64,000 nt of DNA from JASHPR01 sp963808705 (GCA_963808705.1 CAWEHB010000016.1:310001-374000), one strand, 5' to 3'; positions 23,266 to 33,200 are shown, counted from the first letter of the stretch. Notes: generated by a model not told the origin, from the sequence alone. Numbers and translations are program-made.

Positions 23266-24592
23266 CCGCCGCGGCGCGGCGGTCCCGCCAGGCCAGCCAG
23301 GCCCGGCTCACCATGAAGCAGAACGTCGCCAGGCCGCCGAGCACGAAAAGGTTCCAGCTGATCAGCTGGATGGCGCTCAGGTGGAAGATCTCGCTCATCG
23401 GGTGCCTGCGGACGTCGAAGCCGACCAGCCCGTGCGGGACGAAGGCCAGTCGCCCGGTCCAGTGGGTCGGCCAGTCCGCGAAGATCCCGGCCAGCACGGC
23501 GCCGAACCCCCAGTATCCCCACCGGGCCGCGCCCCGGGCGCGGAAGCCCGCGTCCGCGAGCAGGACGAACACCGGCACGATCCACACCCAGTGGTTGTCC
23601 CAGCTGATCGGGGAGATCAGCACGCCGGTCACCGCACAGGTCACCCAGCCCGCCGTGGGCCGGGCGGTCCGCGCGAACAGGGCCGCCGCGGCCAGCCCGA
23701 GGCACCCGATGACCGCGGCCAGCAGCAGCCACAGCGCCGTCACCGAGCCCGCGCCCGCGGGCGTGCGGGTGACCAGGGCCAGCAGCGACTGGTTGAGCAG
23801 GGATCCCTGGCTGGTGTTCGAGAAGTCGCCCGCGTGCAGGAAGTAGCCGGTCAGCCACCACTTCACCGAGTCATGCGGCAGGGCGGCGAACCCGATCACC
23901 ACCGTCCCGGCGAACACGGCCGAGGCGACCGCGGCCTGCCGCCGCTTCCCGGCCAGCAGCAGGTACGGGATGAAGATCAGCGGCACCAGCTTGATCCCCG
24001 CGGCCAGGCCGACCCCGGCCCCCTTCCACCTCCGGTCGTCCGGCTGGCACAGATCCCAGGCAATGAGCGCCATCAGCAGCAGCTCGATCTGGCCCACCTG
24101 CACCGAGCGCAGCACCGGCTCGGTCCACAGCGCCACGGCGGAGACGGCGAGCACCGCGGTGGACCGGTTCCGGCCGCGCCAGCCGAGCTGGCCGAACGTC
24201 ACCCAGACGGTGAACACCATCGCGGCCAGGCTGGCCGCCATCATCAGCCACTTGAGCACCGCCCAGGGCAGCAGCGAGCCGGCCGCAAACCCGAGCGCGG
24301 CGAACGGCGTGTAGAGGTACTGGACGCCCGGCAGGAAATGCCAGGTGTACAGCGTGTCCGGGGCGTGCCGGGTGATCAGGCCGGCCTGGTTGTAGATGTT
24401 GAGGTCAAACCAGCCCAGCGTGAGCTTGATCGGGTGGGTCGCCACGTCGGCGACGTACGCGGCGAGCGCCAGCCCGAACGCCACGGCGGCCCAGGCGAGC
24501 GCCGGCCCGCCGCGCCGATCGCCCGCAGGCCGCGGCCCGCTCGCGGGCTGCGCTCCGGCCGTGGGGGCGAGGCCCGACTCTGCCCGTGCCAT
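23258..24592 (-). CDS. GT87/DUF2029-type membrane mannosyltransferase, copy 1
   Basis: A polytopic membrane protein of 444 residues with about ten hydrophobic segments. The first luminal loop has LGWFDLNIYNQAG, with an acidic residue expected for GT-C glycosyltransferases that use polyprenyl-phosphate-mannose. ALIAWDLCQPDDRRWKGAG and GIKLVPLIFIPYLLLAGKRR match DUF2029/GT87. SPISWDNHWVWIVP is a further family marker. Such proteins add alpha-1,2-mannose or arabinose to cell-envelope glycolipids in actinobacteria; the acceptor is unknown. The ATG at 24592 has GGAAGGGA upstream. A paralogue follows at 24723-26021 and shares a near-identical stretch. Confidence 0.8.
   Translation of the reverse strand: MARAESGLAPTAGAQPASGPRPAGDRRGGPALAWAAVAFGLALAAYVADVATHPIKLTLGWFDLNIYNQAGLITRHAPDTLYTWHFLPGVQYLYTPFAALGFAAGSLLPWAVLKWLMMAASLAAMVFTVWVTFGQLGWRGRNRSTAVLAVSAVALWTEPVLRSVQVGQIELLLMALIAWDLCQPDDRRWKGAGVGLAAGIKLVPLIFIPYLLLAGKRRQAAVASAVFAGTVVIGFAALPHDSVKWWLTGYFLHAGDFSNTSQGSLLNQSLLALVTRTPAGAGSVTALWLLLAAVIGCLGLAAAALFARTARPTAGWVTCAVTGVLISPISWDNHWVWIVPVFVLLADAGFRARGAARWGYWGFGAVLAGIFADWPTHWTGRLAFVPHGLVGFDVRRHPMSEIFHLSAIQLISWNLFVLGGLATFCFMVSRAWLAWRDRRAAAAT
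23885..24061. repeat. Near-identical tract shared by the two glycosyltransferase genes (copy 1)
   Basis: This 177-base stretch matches 25338-25514 with four mismatches, while both flanks diverge clearly. It encodes the DLCQPD to VVIGFA region. Confidence 0.9.
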
Positions 24593-24722
24593 CGGCGTCC
24601 CTTCCCGAGGGTAGCTATGCCGCCTTGCCGGCGGGCTTCGCGTGGCGTGCGACCTGCACGCGGCGTACTCCAGGGACACAGGATAGGGGCATCGGGCGGC
24701 CGCCGCCCGGACTGAGCCGCGA

Positions 24723-26021
24723 CTAGGGTCGCGCGCGCCGCTCGAGCCGGGTGCGCGCCGCCGCGGCCACCGCCAGCGCGAACAGCGCCAGGCCGGCCAG
24801 CACGTACAGATTCCAGCCCATCACCTGCAGGCCGTACAGGTGATACTTCTCGAGCTGGGGGTGGGGGCCGATGAAGAACCCGAGCAGGCCCTGCGGTACG
24901 AGCGCGCCCGCGCCGGTCCAGCGATCCGGCCAGGCGGCGAACAGCGCCGCGACCCCGGCGGCCAGCCCGCCGTACGCCCACCGGGCGGCGCCGCAGGCGC
25001 GCGCCGCCGCGTCCGCGAGCACCACCAGGACCGGCACGATCCACACCCAGTGGTGATCCCAGCTGATCGGCGAGACCAGCAGCCCGGTCAGCGCGCAGGT
25101 CAGCCAGCCGTGCACCGGCCGCCCGCTGCGGTGCAGGACCGCGGCGGCGGCCAGGCCTGCCGCCGTGATCACGGCCGAGAGCCCCAGCCACGGCCCGGTT
25201 GCGGCCCGCACGCCCCCGGTCACCCGGGTGACCAGGGCGAACAGCGACTGGTTCAGCAACGATCCGACATCACCCACGTTGCCCGGGTGCAGGAAGTACC
25301 CGGTCAGCCACCACTGCGCGGAGGCGTGCGGCAGGAAGGCGAACCCGATCACCACCGTGCCGGCGAACACGGCCGAGGCGACCGCGGCCTGCCGCCGCTT
25401 CCCGGCCAGCAGCAGGTACGGGATGAAGAGCAGCGGCACCAGCTTGATCCCCGCGGCCAGGCCGACCCCGGCCCCCTTCCACCGCCGGCCGTCCGGCTGG
25501 CACAGATCCCAGGCGATCAGGACCATCAGCACCAGCTCGATCTGGCCCAGGTGCAGCGCGCGCTGCACCGGCTGGAGCCACAGCGCGACCGCGGTGAGCC
25601 CGAGCAGGGCGGTCGCCCGGGCCCGGCCGCGCCAGCCGAGCCCGCCCAGGGTGAACCACACCGTCCCGGCCAGCGCCGCCAGGCTGGCCACGGTCATCAG
25701 CCAGCGCAGCGCCGCCCACGGCAGGAGCGAGCAGGCGGCGAAGACCAGCGCGGCGAACGGCGTGTACGTGAACTTGATCCCGGGATGCAGCTGCCACGCG
25801 TAGAGCCGCTGCGGGAGGCTCCGGGCGATCAGGCCGGCGTGGTCGTAGACGTTGAGGTCGTACCAGTTCAGCATCGGGCCCGGGTGCCAGGCCAGCTCGG
25901 CCACGAACCCGGCCACCGCGAGCGCGCAGGCCGCGGCCGCCGCGGGCAGGGCCCAGCAGCGCCGCCGGGATACCGGTCCGGCGCCGCTGGCCCGCGCCAG
26001 CCCGGGGCCGGCAAGTACCAT
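24723..26021 (-). CDS. GT87/DUF2029-type membrane mannosyltransferase, copy 2
   Basis: A 432-residue paralogue of the neighbouring gene in the same orientation. It has the same topology: LNWYDLNVYDHAGLIARS in the first loop, LIAWDLCQPDGRRWKGAG, GIKLVPLLFIPYLLLAGKRR and SPISWDHHWVWIVP. The ATG at 26021 has GGAGGG eight bases upstream. The tandem pair suggests a duplication followed by divergence, except in one tract. Both probably act at the outer face of the cytoplasmic membrane with polyprenyl donors; this is family knowledge. No other glycan genes are adjacent. Confidence 0.8.
   Translation of the reverse strand: MVLAGPGLARASGAGPVSRRRCWALPAAAAACALAVAGFVAELAWHPGPMLNWYDLNVYDHAGLIARSLPQRLYAWQLHPGIKFTYTPFAALVFAACSLLPWAALRWLMTVASLAALAGTVWFTLGGLGWRGRARATALLGLTAVALWLQPVQRALHLGQIELVLMVLIAWDLCQPDGRRWKGAGVGLAAGIKLVPLLFIPYLLLAGKRRQAAVASAVFAGTVVIGFAFLPHASAQWWLTGYFLHPGNVGDVGSLLNQSLFALVTRVTGGVRAATGPWLGLSAVITAAGLAAAAVLHRSGRPVHGWLTCALTGLLVSPISWDHHWVWIVPVLVVLADAAARACGAARWAYGGLAAGVAALFAAWPDRWTGAGALVPQGLLGFFIGPHPQLEKYHLYGLQVMGWNLYVLAGLALFALAVAAAARTRLERRARP
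25338..25514. repeat. Near-identical tract shared by the two glycosyltransferase genes (copy 2)
   Basis: Partner of 23885-24061 at an offset of 1453 bases; four mismatches over 177 bases. Confidence 0.9.
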
Positions 26022-26155
26022 CGGGCATCCCTCCAGGTGCCTGCTGCCCCCTCGCCAGCCGTCACCATACCGGCGGTTATGCCAGCCGAGGGTCAAGCAA
26101 CGGTCAGGGTAAAGTCAGCCGGCGATCAGCACCGGGCCCGCCGCGGCTCTCCGCC

Positions 26156-26169
26156 CCGCAATCTTGCGG
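26156..26169. promoter_or_regulatory. Inverted repeat upstream of the acyl-CoA synthetase
   Basis: CCGCAA and TTGCGG are separated by TC, about 80 bases before the GTG at 26248, in the divergent region with the glycosyltransferase genes. Possible operator or RNA stem. Confidence 0.3.
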
Positions 26170-26247
26170 CGCGGGCGGCGACGTGGTGGCATGCCTTACG
26201 AGCGGCATTGCGCGGGGCGAGGTCCCCGCCCGAGTAGGGGGTGGGCT

Positions 26248-28107
26248 GTGACGGCAGAGATCCTGCAGCAGCGGGCGGACACGGAGCGGGCGGCCCTGGC
26301 GAACGGGGCAACCCTGTGCGGCATGCTAGAACTCGCCGCCCAGCAGTCGGGCGGCGAGCCCGCGTACTCCGACCGCGATGACGACGGGCCGTGGCAGACC
26401 CTCACCTGGGCCCAGACCCGGCAGCACGCGCTCGAGCTCGCGGCCGGGCTGATCGGGCTCGGCCTGCAGCCGGGCGAGCGGGCCGCGCTGATGCTGCCGA
26501 ACCGGGTCGAGCACGTGCTGGCCGACCTCGGCGTGGTGCACGCCGGAGGCGTGCCGGTGACGTTCTACGCGACCCTGGCCGCGGACCAGATCGCCTACGT
26601 GGCCGGCGACTGCCAGGCCCGGGTCGCCGTGCTCGACGGCGCCCCGGAGCTGGCGCGCTGGCAGGCCGTGCTGGCCGAGCTGCCCCGCTTGACGAAGATC
26701 ATCGTCAGGGACGCGGCGGCCTGCCCGTCCGGCGATCAGTACCTGAGCTGGGCGGACCTCGTCGCGCTGGGCCGGGAGCGGCTTGCCGCCGAGCCTGGCG
26801 CCCTGGCCGGCCGGATGGCCGCGATCACGCCCGACGACCCCGTCACCCTGCTGTACACCTCGGGCACCACCGGCAACCCGAAGGGCGTCGTGGTCACCCA
26901 CCGCAGCATGCTGTACGAGGTCACCACCGCCGACGTCACCGGCTACGCGATGGAACACATCCGCTGCGTGTCCTACCTGCCGCTGGCCCACATCGCCGAG
27001 CGGGTCCTCAGCATCTACCTGCCGGTGCACTTCGCCGGGCACGCGTACTTCTGCCACGACGCCGCCACCGGCCTGCTCGCCACGCTCGGCGCAGCCCAGC
27101 CGACGCTTTTCTTCGGCGTGCCCAGGGTCTGGGAGAAGATCCAGGCGGGCATCCAGGCGCTGCTGTCCGTCGAGCAGGACCCGGCCAAGCGGGCCGCGGT
27201 CGAAGCGGCGATGGAGACCGGCCGCCGCTACGTGCGGAGCTGCGAATTCGGCCGCACCACCCCCGACGACCTGGCGGAGGAGTTCCGCCGGGCCGACGAG
27301 AGCGTGCTGCAGCCGATCCGGGCGCTGCTCGGCCTGGGCCAGGCCGAGGTGGTGTCCAGCGGGGCGGCGCCGCTGCCGCCCGACGTGGGGGAGTTCTTCG
27401 CCGGGCTCGGGCTGAAGATCTTCGACGTGTACGGGATGACCGAGACCACCGGCGCGTTCACGACCAACAGGCCGGGCACGTTCCGGCTGGGGACCGTGGG
27501 CAAACCGGTTCCCGGCGTGGAGGTCAGGATCGCCGAGGACGGGGAGATCCTGACTCGCGGGCCGCTGAACACCCCCGGGTACCTCAACCTGCCCGACCGC
27601 ACGGCCGGGCTGATCGACGACGACGGGTGGCTGCACACGGGCGACATCGGGTCACTGGACGCCGACGGCTTCCTGTCCGTGGTGGACCGCAAGAAGGAGC
27701 TCATCATCACCTCGGGCGGGGAGAACATCTCGCCCGCAGCGATCGAGAACCTGCTGGTCGCGGATCCGCTGATCGGCCAGGCGCTGAGCTACGGGGACCG
27801 GCGGCCGTACGTGGTGGCGCTGCTGACCCTGGACGGCGACGTGGCGCCCGCGTGGGCCAGGGCCCGCGGGATCGAGGCGTCCTCCCTGGCCGAGCTGGCC
27901 GAACAGCCGGCGGTCCTGGACGCCGTGGGCGAGGCCGTGGCCGCGGCGAACGAGCGGCTGGCCCGGGTGCAGCAGGTCAAGCGGTGGCGGCTGCTGCCGG
28001 TGGAGTGGACCGCGGAGAGCGAGGAGCTGACGCCGACCCTGAAGCTCAAGCGCCGGGTGGTGCACGCCAAGTACGCCGACGTCATCGACGCCCTGTACGC
28101 GGGCTGA
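26248..28107 (+). CDS. AMP-forming long-chain acyl-CoA synthetase
   Basis: A 619-residue adenylate-forming enzyme of the FadD15-like long-chain type. The P-loop is TLLYTSGTTGNPKGVVVTH; further motifs are YLPLAHIAER, FGVPRVWEKI, VYGMTETTG, DDDGWLHTGDIG, VDRKKELIITSGGENISP and the C-terminal catalytic lysine region TPTLKLKRR. It activates a fatty or related acid with ATP and CoA. The GTG at 26248 gives the normal VTAEILQQRADTERAA opening. It is not near enough to the box genes, nor similar enough to benzoate-CoA ligases, to be called one. A hairpin terminator follows. Confidence 0.9.
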   Translation: MTAEILQQRADTERAALANGATLCGMLELAAQQSGGEPAYSDRDDDGPWQTLTWAQTRQHALELAAGLIGLGLQPGERAALMLPNRVEHVLADLGVVHAGGVPVTFYATLAADQIAYVAGDCQARVAVLDGAPELARWQAVLAELPRLTKIIVRDAAACPSGDQYLSWADLVALGRERLAAEPGALAGRMAAITPDDPVTLLYTSGTTGNPKGVVVTHRSMLYEVTTADVTGYAMEHIRCVSYLPLAHIAERVLSIYLPVHFAGHAYFCHDAATGLLATLGAAQPTLFFGVPRVWEKIQAGIQALLSVEQDPAKRAAVEAAMETGRRYVRSCEFGRTTPDDLAEEFRRADESVLQPIRALLGLGQAEVVSSGAAPLPPDVGEFFAGLGLKIFDVYGMTETTGAFTTNRPGTFRLGTVGKPVPGVEVRIAEDGEILTRGPLNTPGYLNLPDRTAGLIDDDGWLHTGDIGSLDADGFLSVVDRKKELIITSGGENISPAAIENLLVADPLIGQALSYGDRRPYVVALLTLDGDVAPAWARARGIEASSLAELAEQPAVLDAVGEAVAAANERLARVQQVKRWRLLPVEWTAESEELTPTLKLKRRVVHAKYADVIDALYAG

Positions 28108-28109
28108 AC

Positions 28110-28162
28110 GGGGACCCGCCGACCAGGCCGGTCCCCGGCCGGTCCGCCGGGCGGCCGCCCGG
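28110..28162. terminator. Bidirectional hairpin terminator between convergent genes
   Basis: GGGGACC at 28110-28116 pairs with GGTCCCC at 28130-28136, and a perfect 16-bp palindrome (CCGGGCGGCCGCCCGG) follows at 28147-28162. The element fills the 62-base gap between the acyl-CoA synthetase and GNAT stop codons. Confidence 0.6.
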
Positions 28163-28169
28163 CAGCACG

Positions 28170-28784
28170 TCACGCCGCCCGGAGAGCTGTGCCACGGCAG
28201 CCTCCCTTCGCCTCGGGCGAGTCCGCCAGGCGGACCCGCACGGTCACCGAGCCGCCGCCGTATTCGTATCCCGCGGCCGCCCACCGGTGGCGGATCATCG
28301 CGAGCATGGTCCGGTTCTCCGGCAGGATCTCCATCTCCAGCCCGCTCACGCCCCGCGCCGCGGCCCGCGCGATGATGCGCTCCAGCAGGTCCGAGCCGAC
28401 TCCGTGGTGCTGCCAGCGGTCCGCCACCACGAGCCCGATGTCGGTGACCCGGCAGCCGTCCGGCCCGACGGCGTCGGCCGCCATCGCATGGCCGATGACC
28501 GCTCCGCCGGATGTCGCGACGAGCACGTCGGTGGTGCGGCCGGCCCCGCACAGGCCCCGCAGCACGGCCGGGCTCGGCGCGGCGGCCGGGGTGAAGAACC
28601 TGAGATACCGGGCGCGCAGCGACAGCCCGGCCATGAACGACTTGATCGCCTCGCAGTCCGCGGCTGACGCGGCGCGGACCTGGATGCCGCCCCGGGGGAG
28701 GCCGCCGCCCGGCAGGCCGGCGGCGGGGCACGTGCCGCCCGGAGCCAACTGAGTTCGAGTCACAGACCCAGCTTGCACCGTCAT
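28170..28784 (-). CDS. GNAT family N-acetyltransferase
   Basis: A protein of about 204 residues whose last 165 form a GNAT domain. Visible parts are IQVRAASAADCEAIKSF, LRARYLRFF, the acetyl-CoA strand and loop VTDIGLVVADRWQHHGVGSDLLERI and the LEMEILPENRTM strand. This type resembles GNAT domains fused to acyl-CoA synthetase-like or cyclic-AMP-responsive lysine acetylases, but here it stands alone. The N-terminus is a Gly/Pro/Ala-rich linker. I prefer the ATG at 28784; a TTG at 28799 is possible. It shares a divergent promoter region and palindromic operator with the HxlR gene, so the two are probably co-regulated. Confidence 0.8.
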   Translation of the reverse strand: MTVQAGSVTRTQLAPGGTCPAAGLPGGGLPRGGIQVRAASAADCEAIKSFMAGLSLRARYLRFFTPAAAPSPAVLRGLCGAGRTTDVLVATSGGAVIGHAMAADAVGPDGCRVTDIGLVVADRWQHHGVGSDLLERIIARAAARGVSGLEMEILPENRTMLAMIRHRWAAAGYEYGGGSVTVRVRLADSPEAKGGCRGTALRAA

Positions 28785-28811
28785 TGCTAAGTCTGTCAAC
28801 TAGACTTAGCA
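28785..28811. promoter_or_regulatory. Perfect palindromic operator between GNAT and HxlR genes
   Basis: TGCTAAGTCT and AGACTTAGCA form a perfect 10-bp inverted repeat with a seven-base spacer. It fills the whole 28-base gap between the two starts, so a bound dimer would block both promoters. It is the likely site of the HxlR regulator. Confidence 0.75.
28801..28806 (+). promoter_or_regulatory. Candidate -10 box of the HxlR gene
   Basis: TAGACT overlaps the right part of the operator and lies six bases before the GTG at 28813, in keeping with a leaderless, autorepressed gene. Confidence 0.4.
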
Positions 28812-28812
28812 T

Positions 28813-29295
28813 GTGGAGATGAGCCGTCCCTGGGTCCTCGACTACGACACGGAGAACTGCACGATCGGCGCCGCCCTGGCCATCGTGGGGGAGAAGTGGA
28901 CTTTCCTGGTGCTCAGGGAGGCGTTCAACGGCGTCCGCCGCTTCGACGACATCCGACGGCGCATCTCGGCGCCGCGGCAGATCCTCAGCGACCGGCTGGC
29001 CCGCCTGGTGGACCAGGGCCTGCTGCGCAAAGTGCCGTACCGGGAGCCCGGCCAGCGGTCGCGCAGCGAGTACCGGCTGACCGAGAAGGGGCTCGCGCTG
29101 TTCCCGCTGATCGTGGCCTTGCTGGAGTGGGGCAACGAGTACGCGGCGAGCCCGGCCGGGCCGGTGGCGGAACTGACGCACCGGGACTGCGGGGCGCCGG
29201 TACGGCTGGAGCTGCGCTGCGCCGAGGGCCACCCGGTGAACTCGGCGCGGGAGGTCATCCCGGTCCCCGGCCCCGGCGCCCGCCTCATCGCCTGA
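28813..29295 (+). CDS. HxlR family winged-helix transcriptional regulator
   Basis: A 160-residue regulator. The HxlR signature is clear: CTIGAALAIVGEKWTFLVLR, FDDIRRRISAPRQILSDRL, LVDQGLLRKVPY and SEYRLTEKGLALFPL. HxlR proteins bind DNA as dimers and often repress a divergent gene in response to aldehydes, redox or drugs. The C-terminal tail contains three cysteines (HRDCGAPV, ELRCAEGH and the N-terminal ENCTIG), which could sense redox. GTG at 28813 or ATG at 28819 are both usable. Its likely target is the operator shared with the GNAT gene. Confidence 0.9.
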   Translation: MEMSRPWVLDYDTENCTIGAALAIVGEKWTFLVLREAFNGVRRFDDIRRRISAPRQILSDRLARLVDQGLLRKVPYREPGQRSRSEYRLTEKGLALFPLIVALLEWGNEYAASPAGPVAELTHRDCGAPVRLELRCAEGHPVNSAREVIPVPGPGARLIA

Positions 29296-29457
29296 CCCTG
29301 CAGGCGGCTACCCGGTGGCTCGCAGGCGGGTCATGACCAGGTGATCCTTGGCCAGGGGAGCCTTGTCAGGACCGCTGGCTCTGGAGGAACATGAGGCAGG
29401 CACGCGCGCGAAGGCGGATGTGGCGCCGTCACGGCGTGAGGGGCAAGGGGGACCGGG

Positions 29458-30189
29458 ATGCTGATCGCGATTCTCAACCAGTCAAGCCTGGTGTCCGACG
29501 CGGACGCCGCGACCATGACCCAGGCGATCGCCACCCAGGTCCGGCTGGACGCTGCCCCGTTGTGGGACCGGATACCGGCGGCGGTCGTGTTCTACACCGA
29601 CCCGGCTGCCGTCCCGGCGACGGCGCACGGCATATCGATAGTGGACACCATCCAGGATCAGCCCCAGGGCGTGGACGGCTTTCACACCGAAGCTAAGGGC
29701 GGGAGGCTGTGGGGCGTGGTGGCGGCCAAGCCGGAGCTTGATAACGGCGGGCAGGTAACCACCGGCGACTGGAGCGTTTCCAGCGTGCTGTCCCATGAGG
29801 TCCTGGAGATGTTCATTGACCCGAACTGCAACCTGTGGGCCAGCGACGGGAAGGGGTCGGCCTACAGCTTCGAGGTGTGCGACCCGGTCGAGGCCCCCAG
29901 CTACACCGTCAACGGGGTATCGGTATGCAACTTCGTGACCCCAGCCTGGTTCGATCCGATGGCCCGGGCGACGGCCCAGTTCGACAAGCTGGGCCAGGTC
30001 ACTGCTCCGCTCAGCATCCTCAAGGGCGGCTACGTGGTGTATGAATCCGCGGGCCAGGAGCACCAGGAGTTCGGCGAGGACTTCCCCGAATGGCGCAAGC
30101 AAATGAAGGCGGCGCCGGCGGCGCGCGCCCGGCGGCGGCTGACTCAGGCCTCCTACAGGACAGCGATCCTGGACTCTTACCGGACATAG
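29458..30189 (+). CDS. Unknown protein with a HEVLE zincin-like motif
   Basis: A 243-residue protein I cannot name. The central part has VLSHEVLEMFIDP followed by FEVCDPVEAPSY; HEVLE resembles the zinc-peptidase HExxH but ends in Glu, and the later acidic residues could complete a metal site. There is no signal peptide. The N-terminus (MLIAILNQSSLVSDAD) looks like a cytoplasmic or encapsulated domain. The C-terminal RRLTQASYRTAILDSYRT is basic. I recall similar unnamed proteins with HE(V/L)LEM(L/F).DP in soil bacteria. AAGGGGG at 29445-29451 supports the ATG. It converges on the cyclase regulator. Confidence 0.7.
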   Translation: MLIAILNQSSLVSDADAATMTQAIATQVRLDAAPLWDRIPAAVVFYTDPAAVPATAHGISIVDTIQDQPQGVDGFHTEAKGGRLWGVVAAKPELDNGGQVTTGDWSVSSVLSHEVLEMFIDPNCNLWASDGKGSAYSFEVCDPVEAPSYTVNGVSVCNFVTPAWFDPMARATAQFDKLGQVTAPLSILKGGYVVYESAGQEHQEFGEDFPEWRKQMKAAPAARARRRLTQASYRTAILDSYRT

Positions 30190-30246
30190 GACGACGCCCG
30201 CAGCCCCCTACCGGACGGCGCCCGCACCGTAGACGAGGGCTGCTGC

Positions 30247-33200
30247 CTACACCCGCACGGCCGGTTGGCTAGATATCAGCTCGGTCCGGTCGAGCAACGG
30301 TTCGCAGCGCAGCTGACGGGCGATCTCGCGGGCCTCATCGGCCGCTGCCGCGGCGGCCTCGGCGTTGCCCAGCCGACTGAGGCGCTGGGCGTGGTCGAGC
30401 AGGCCGTGGGCGAGGTGGTAGGGGGTGCTGTGCTCGCGCAGGCTTGCGGTCGCCGCTGCGAAAGAGTCCATGACATCGGGGGTACCGTGATGGTCGGCGA
30501 GGCGGGCGCGCGCCAGGTCACGCTCGGCCCGCAGCATGGGGGCAAGGTTGCCGGGCTGATAGGAGTCGAGCAGGCCCAGCAGTTCGCCGGTGGCGGTGAG
30601 GTCACCCAGGTCGTGGGCGGCCCGCGCGGCCAGCGGCCACGCCCAGCACAGGCATTCGTGGCTTATCCCGAGCGCGCCGACGTGGGTGAGCGTGTCGCGG
30701 GCGCGGCGTAGCGCGTTGCCTGGCTGATGGCGGGCGGCGGCGGTGAAGGCTTCCGCGACGGCGATCTTCGCCTGGTCCTGGGGATCTTCGCTGGCATGCA
30801 GATCCCGCAGGGCTCCCAGCATGGTCTCGGCGGTATCGGCGTCACCGCGCAATGCGGCCAGCCAGCCCAGGTAGCAGGGGACATAGTCAATGCCAGCCAG
30901 TCCTCCGGAATCCACGGCCTGGGTGAGCTCTTGCTCGGCGGTGTCCCAGTCGCCGAGCAGCAGCAGTGCATAGGCCAGGTTCGTGACCGCAAAGGTCAGG
31001 TAATCCCGGGCGCCGGCCTGGCGGAGATGCTCGGCGGCGGTACGGGCGGCGTCGACCGCAGCTGTCGGATCGGTAACCGCCAGTGCCTCGGAGAGGTTGA
31101 GCAGCGCCACTCCCAGGCGCAGGTTGTCGCCAGCATGTTCGGCCAGCCGTGCCGCCTCGCGGAAGTAGGCGACCGCCTGGGGGTGGCGGCCGGCCATGCC
31201 GTGGTAGACCCCGCGGGTGGTGAAGAGGCCGGTGAGCTGGCCCGCGTCGGTGCCGAGGGCCTGGCCGAGGGCGAGTGCCTCGGTGGTGAGCCTGTCCGCG
31301 TCGGGCGAGCCGGCGAACATCTCCAGGGCCGCCAGTTCCTCCAGGGCGCGGACGGTGTCGGCGTCGGGGTCTGCTCGCAGCACCTCCACGGCGGTGGTGA
31401 GCTTCTCACGCGCGTCGGCGTGATGGCCCCACCTGCGTAGTGCCTGGCCGGCGATGGCCTGGGCCCGGGCGGCCGCCCGGGAATCCCCCCGCTGAAGAAA
31501 GCAGCTGCGGGCGCGGTCGGCGTGCTGGACCGCCACCTCGAAGTCGGCACTGGTGAGAGCGGCGTCTGCGGCGTGTTCCCAGAGGACGGCAGCTGTTGCC
31601 TGCCCGTCGACCGCATCGGTCGGGGTGAGCTGGGCAGCCGCGGCGTAGATGGTAACGGCCAGGGCGGGAGCGCCGGTGCGGTCGGCACGCTCGGCCGCGC
31701 GGATGAGCGCAGCGACTGCCTGGGCACGGATCTGTTCTGCATCCGGGTCCTCAGGGACCGCCGCCAGGCCGTCGAGGTAGTGGCGGGCGATCACGTCGGT
31801 GACTTCTTCCCCGTCGCCGGGGAAGGCGGTGCGCAGGTAGGCGGCGACCTTGAGGTGACGGGCCTTGCGGTCGCGGCGCGACAGGGTCTCGTAGGCCACC
31901 TGGCGCACCATGTTCTGGGCGAACTGGTAGCTGCCGAGTTCCGGCGACAGCGGGTCCGCGGACACGCTGAACACCTCACGGCGCACCAGCTCGGCCAGGA
32001 CGGAACGCACTGCCGTTTCGTCCTGGCCGGACACGGCGATCAGGGCTTCGGCGGGGAAGGTCGTGCCCAGTACCGCAGCGTCGCTCACGAGCCGCCGTGC
32101 CTGCGGGTCGAGGACATCCAAACGGCCTGCGAGCAGGGCATGCAGGCTGTCGGGAACCGTGAGCTGACCAATGTCGCCGACCAGCCGGTAGGCGCCCTCG
32201 ACGGGCTGGACGATGTCACGGTCGATCAAGGCGCGCACCGTCTCCACCGCGAACAACGGAATCCCCTGCGCTTGGGCGGTGATCTTCGCCCGGGCCGTCG
32301 GCGGCATGCCCGGTACCAGTGCCTCCACGAGCGCGTCCATTGACGCCGCGTCCAGCGGGTCGAGCGTCAGCGTGATCCGATTGCGTCCGGTACCGAACCC
32401 GGGCCTGGCCTGGCCCAGCTCCGGGCGGGCGAACGCCAGCACGTAAATGGGCAGGTCCCGCACCCAGTCGATCAGGTAATCCAGGAAATCCAGCAGGCCT
32501 CCGTCGACGTACTGGGCATCCTCGATCAGCAACGCCACCGGGCTCTCCGCCGCCAGCCGCTCGAAGAACAGCCGCCACCCCGCGAACAGCTCGGCGCGCG
32601 CCAGCGGCTCCCCGCCGTCCTCCGAGACCGCCACGCCGAGCAGCCGGCCCAGCCGCGTCCCGACGTACACCCGTTCCCCGGGATCGGGGATATACCTGTC
32701 CAGGCCGTCGGCCAGCTTGTTTGCGGCGACGTCGGCCGGGTCTTCCTCGGCGATGGACAGCCGCTGGCGCACGATCTCGGCGAGCGCCCAGAACGCCACT
32801 CCGTCGCCATACGACAGGCACCGGCCGTGGTGCCACCACACCGGTTCGGCCAGGCCGTCGACATACTTGTCGAACTCCCAGCCCAGCCGGGATTTGCCTA
32901 CCCCGGCCGGCCCGGACACCAGCACCAGCCGCGGCACCCGCCGCTCCGCGGCGGCGTGAAACAGCTCCTTGACCGTGCGCAGCTCCGCATCCCGCCCCAC
33001 CAGCGGAGCCTCCAGCCCATCCAGCCGCTTCAGCCCGCCCACACCGGACAGCACCCAGGTCGCCCGCCACAGGTGCTGCGGCTCGGTCTTTCCCTTCAGC
33101 GCGTGCTCCCCCGCGTCGGCGAACCCCACCCCACCGCCGGCCAGCCGCTGCGTCGCTCCATCCACAAACACCGACCCGGGCTCGGCCGCGGTCTGCACCC

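Noticed and set aside
26248..28107. Benzoate-CoA ligase for the box pathway
   Set aside because: Motifs and length fit long-chain acyl-CoA synthetases better, and it is 6.7 kb from boxC with unrelated genes between.
29798..29812. Firm assignment as a HExxH zinc peptidase
   Set aside because: The motif reads HEVLE and the third ligand is not evident, so only a zincin-like note is given.
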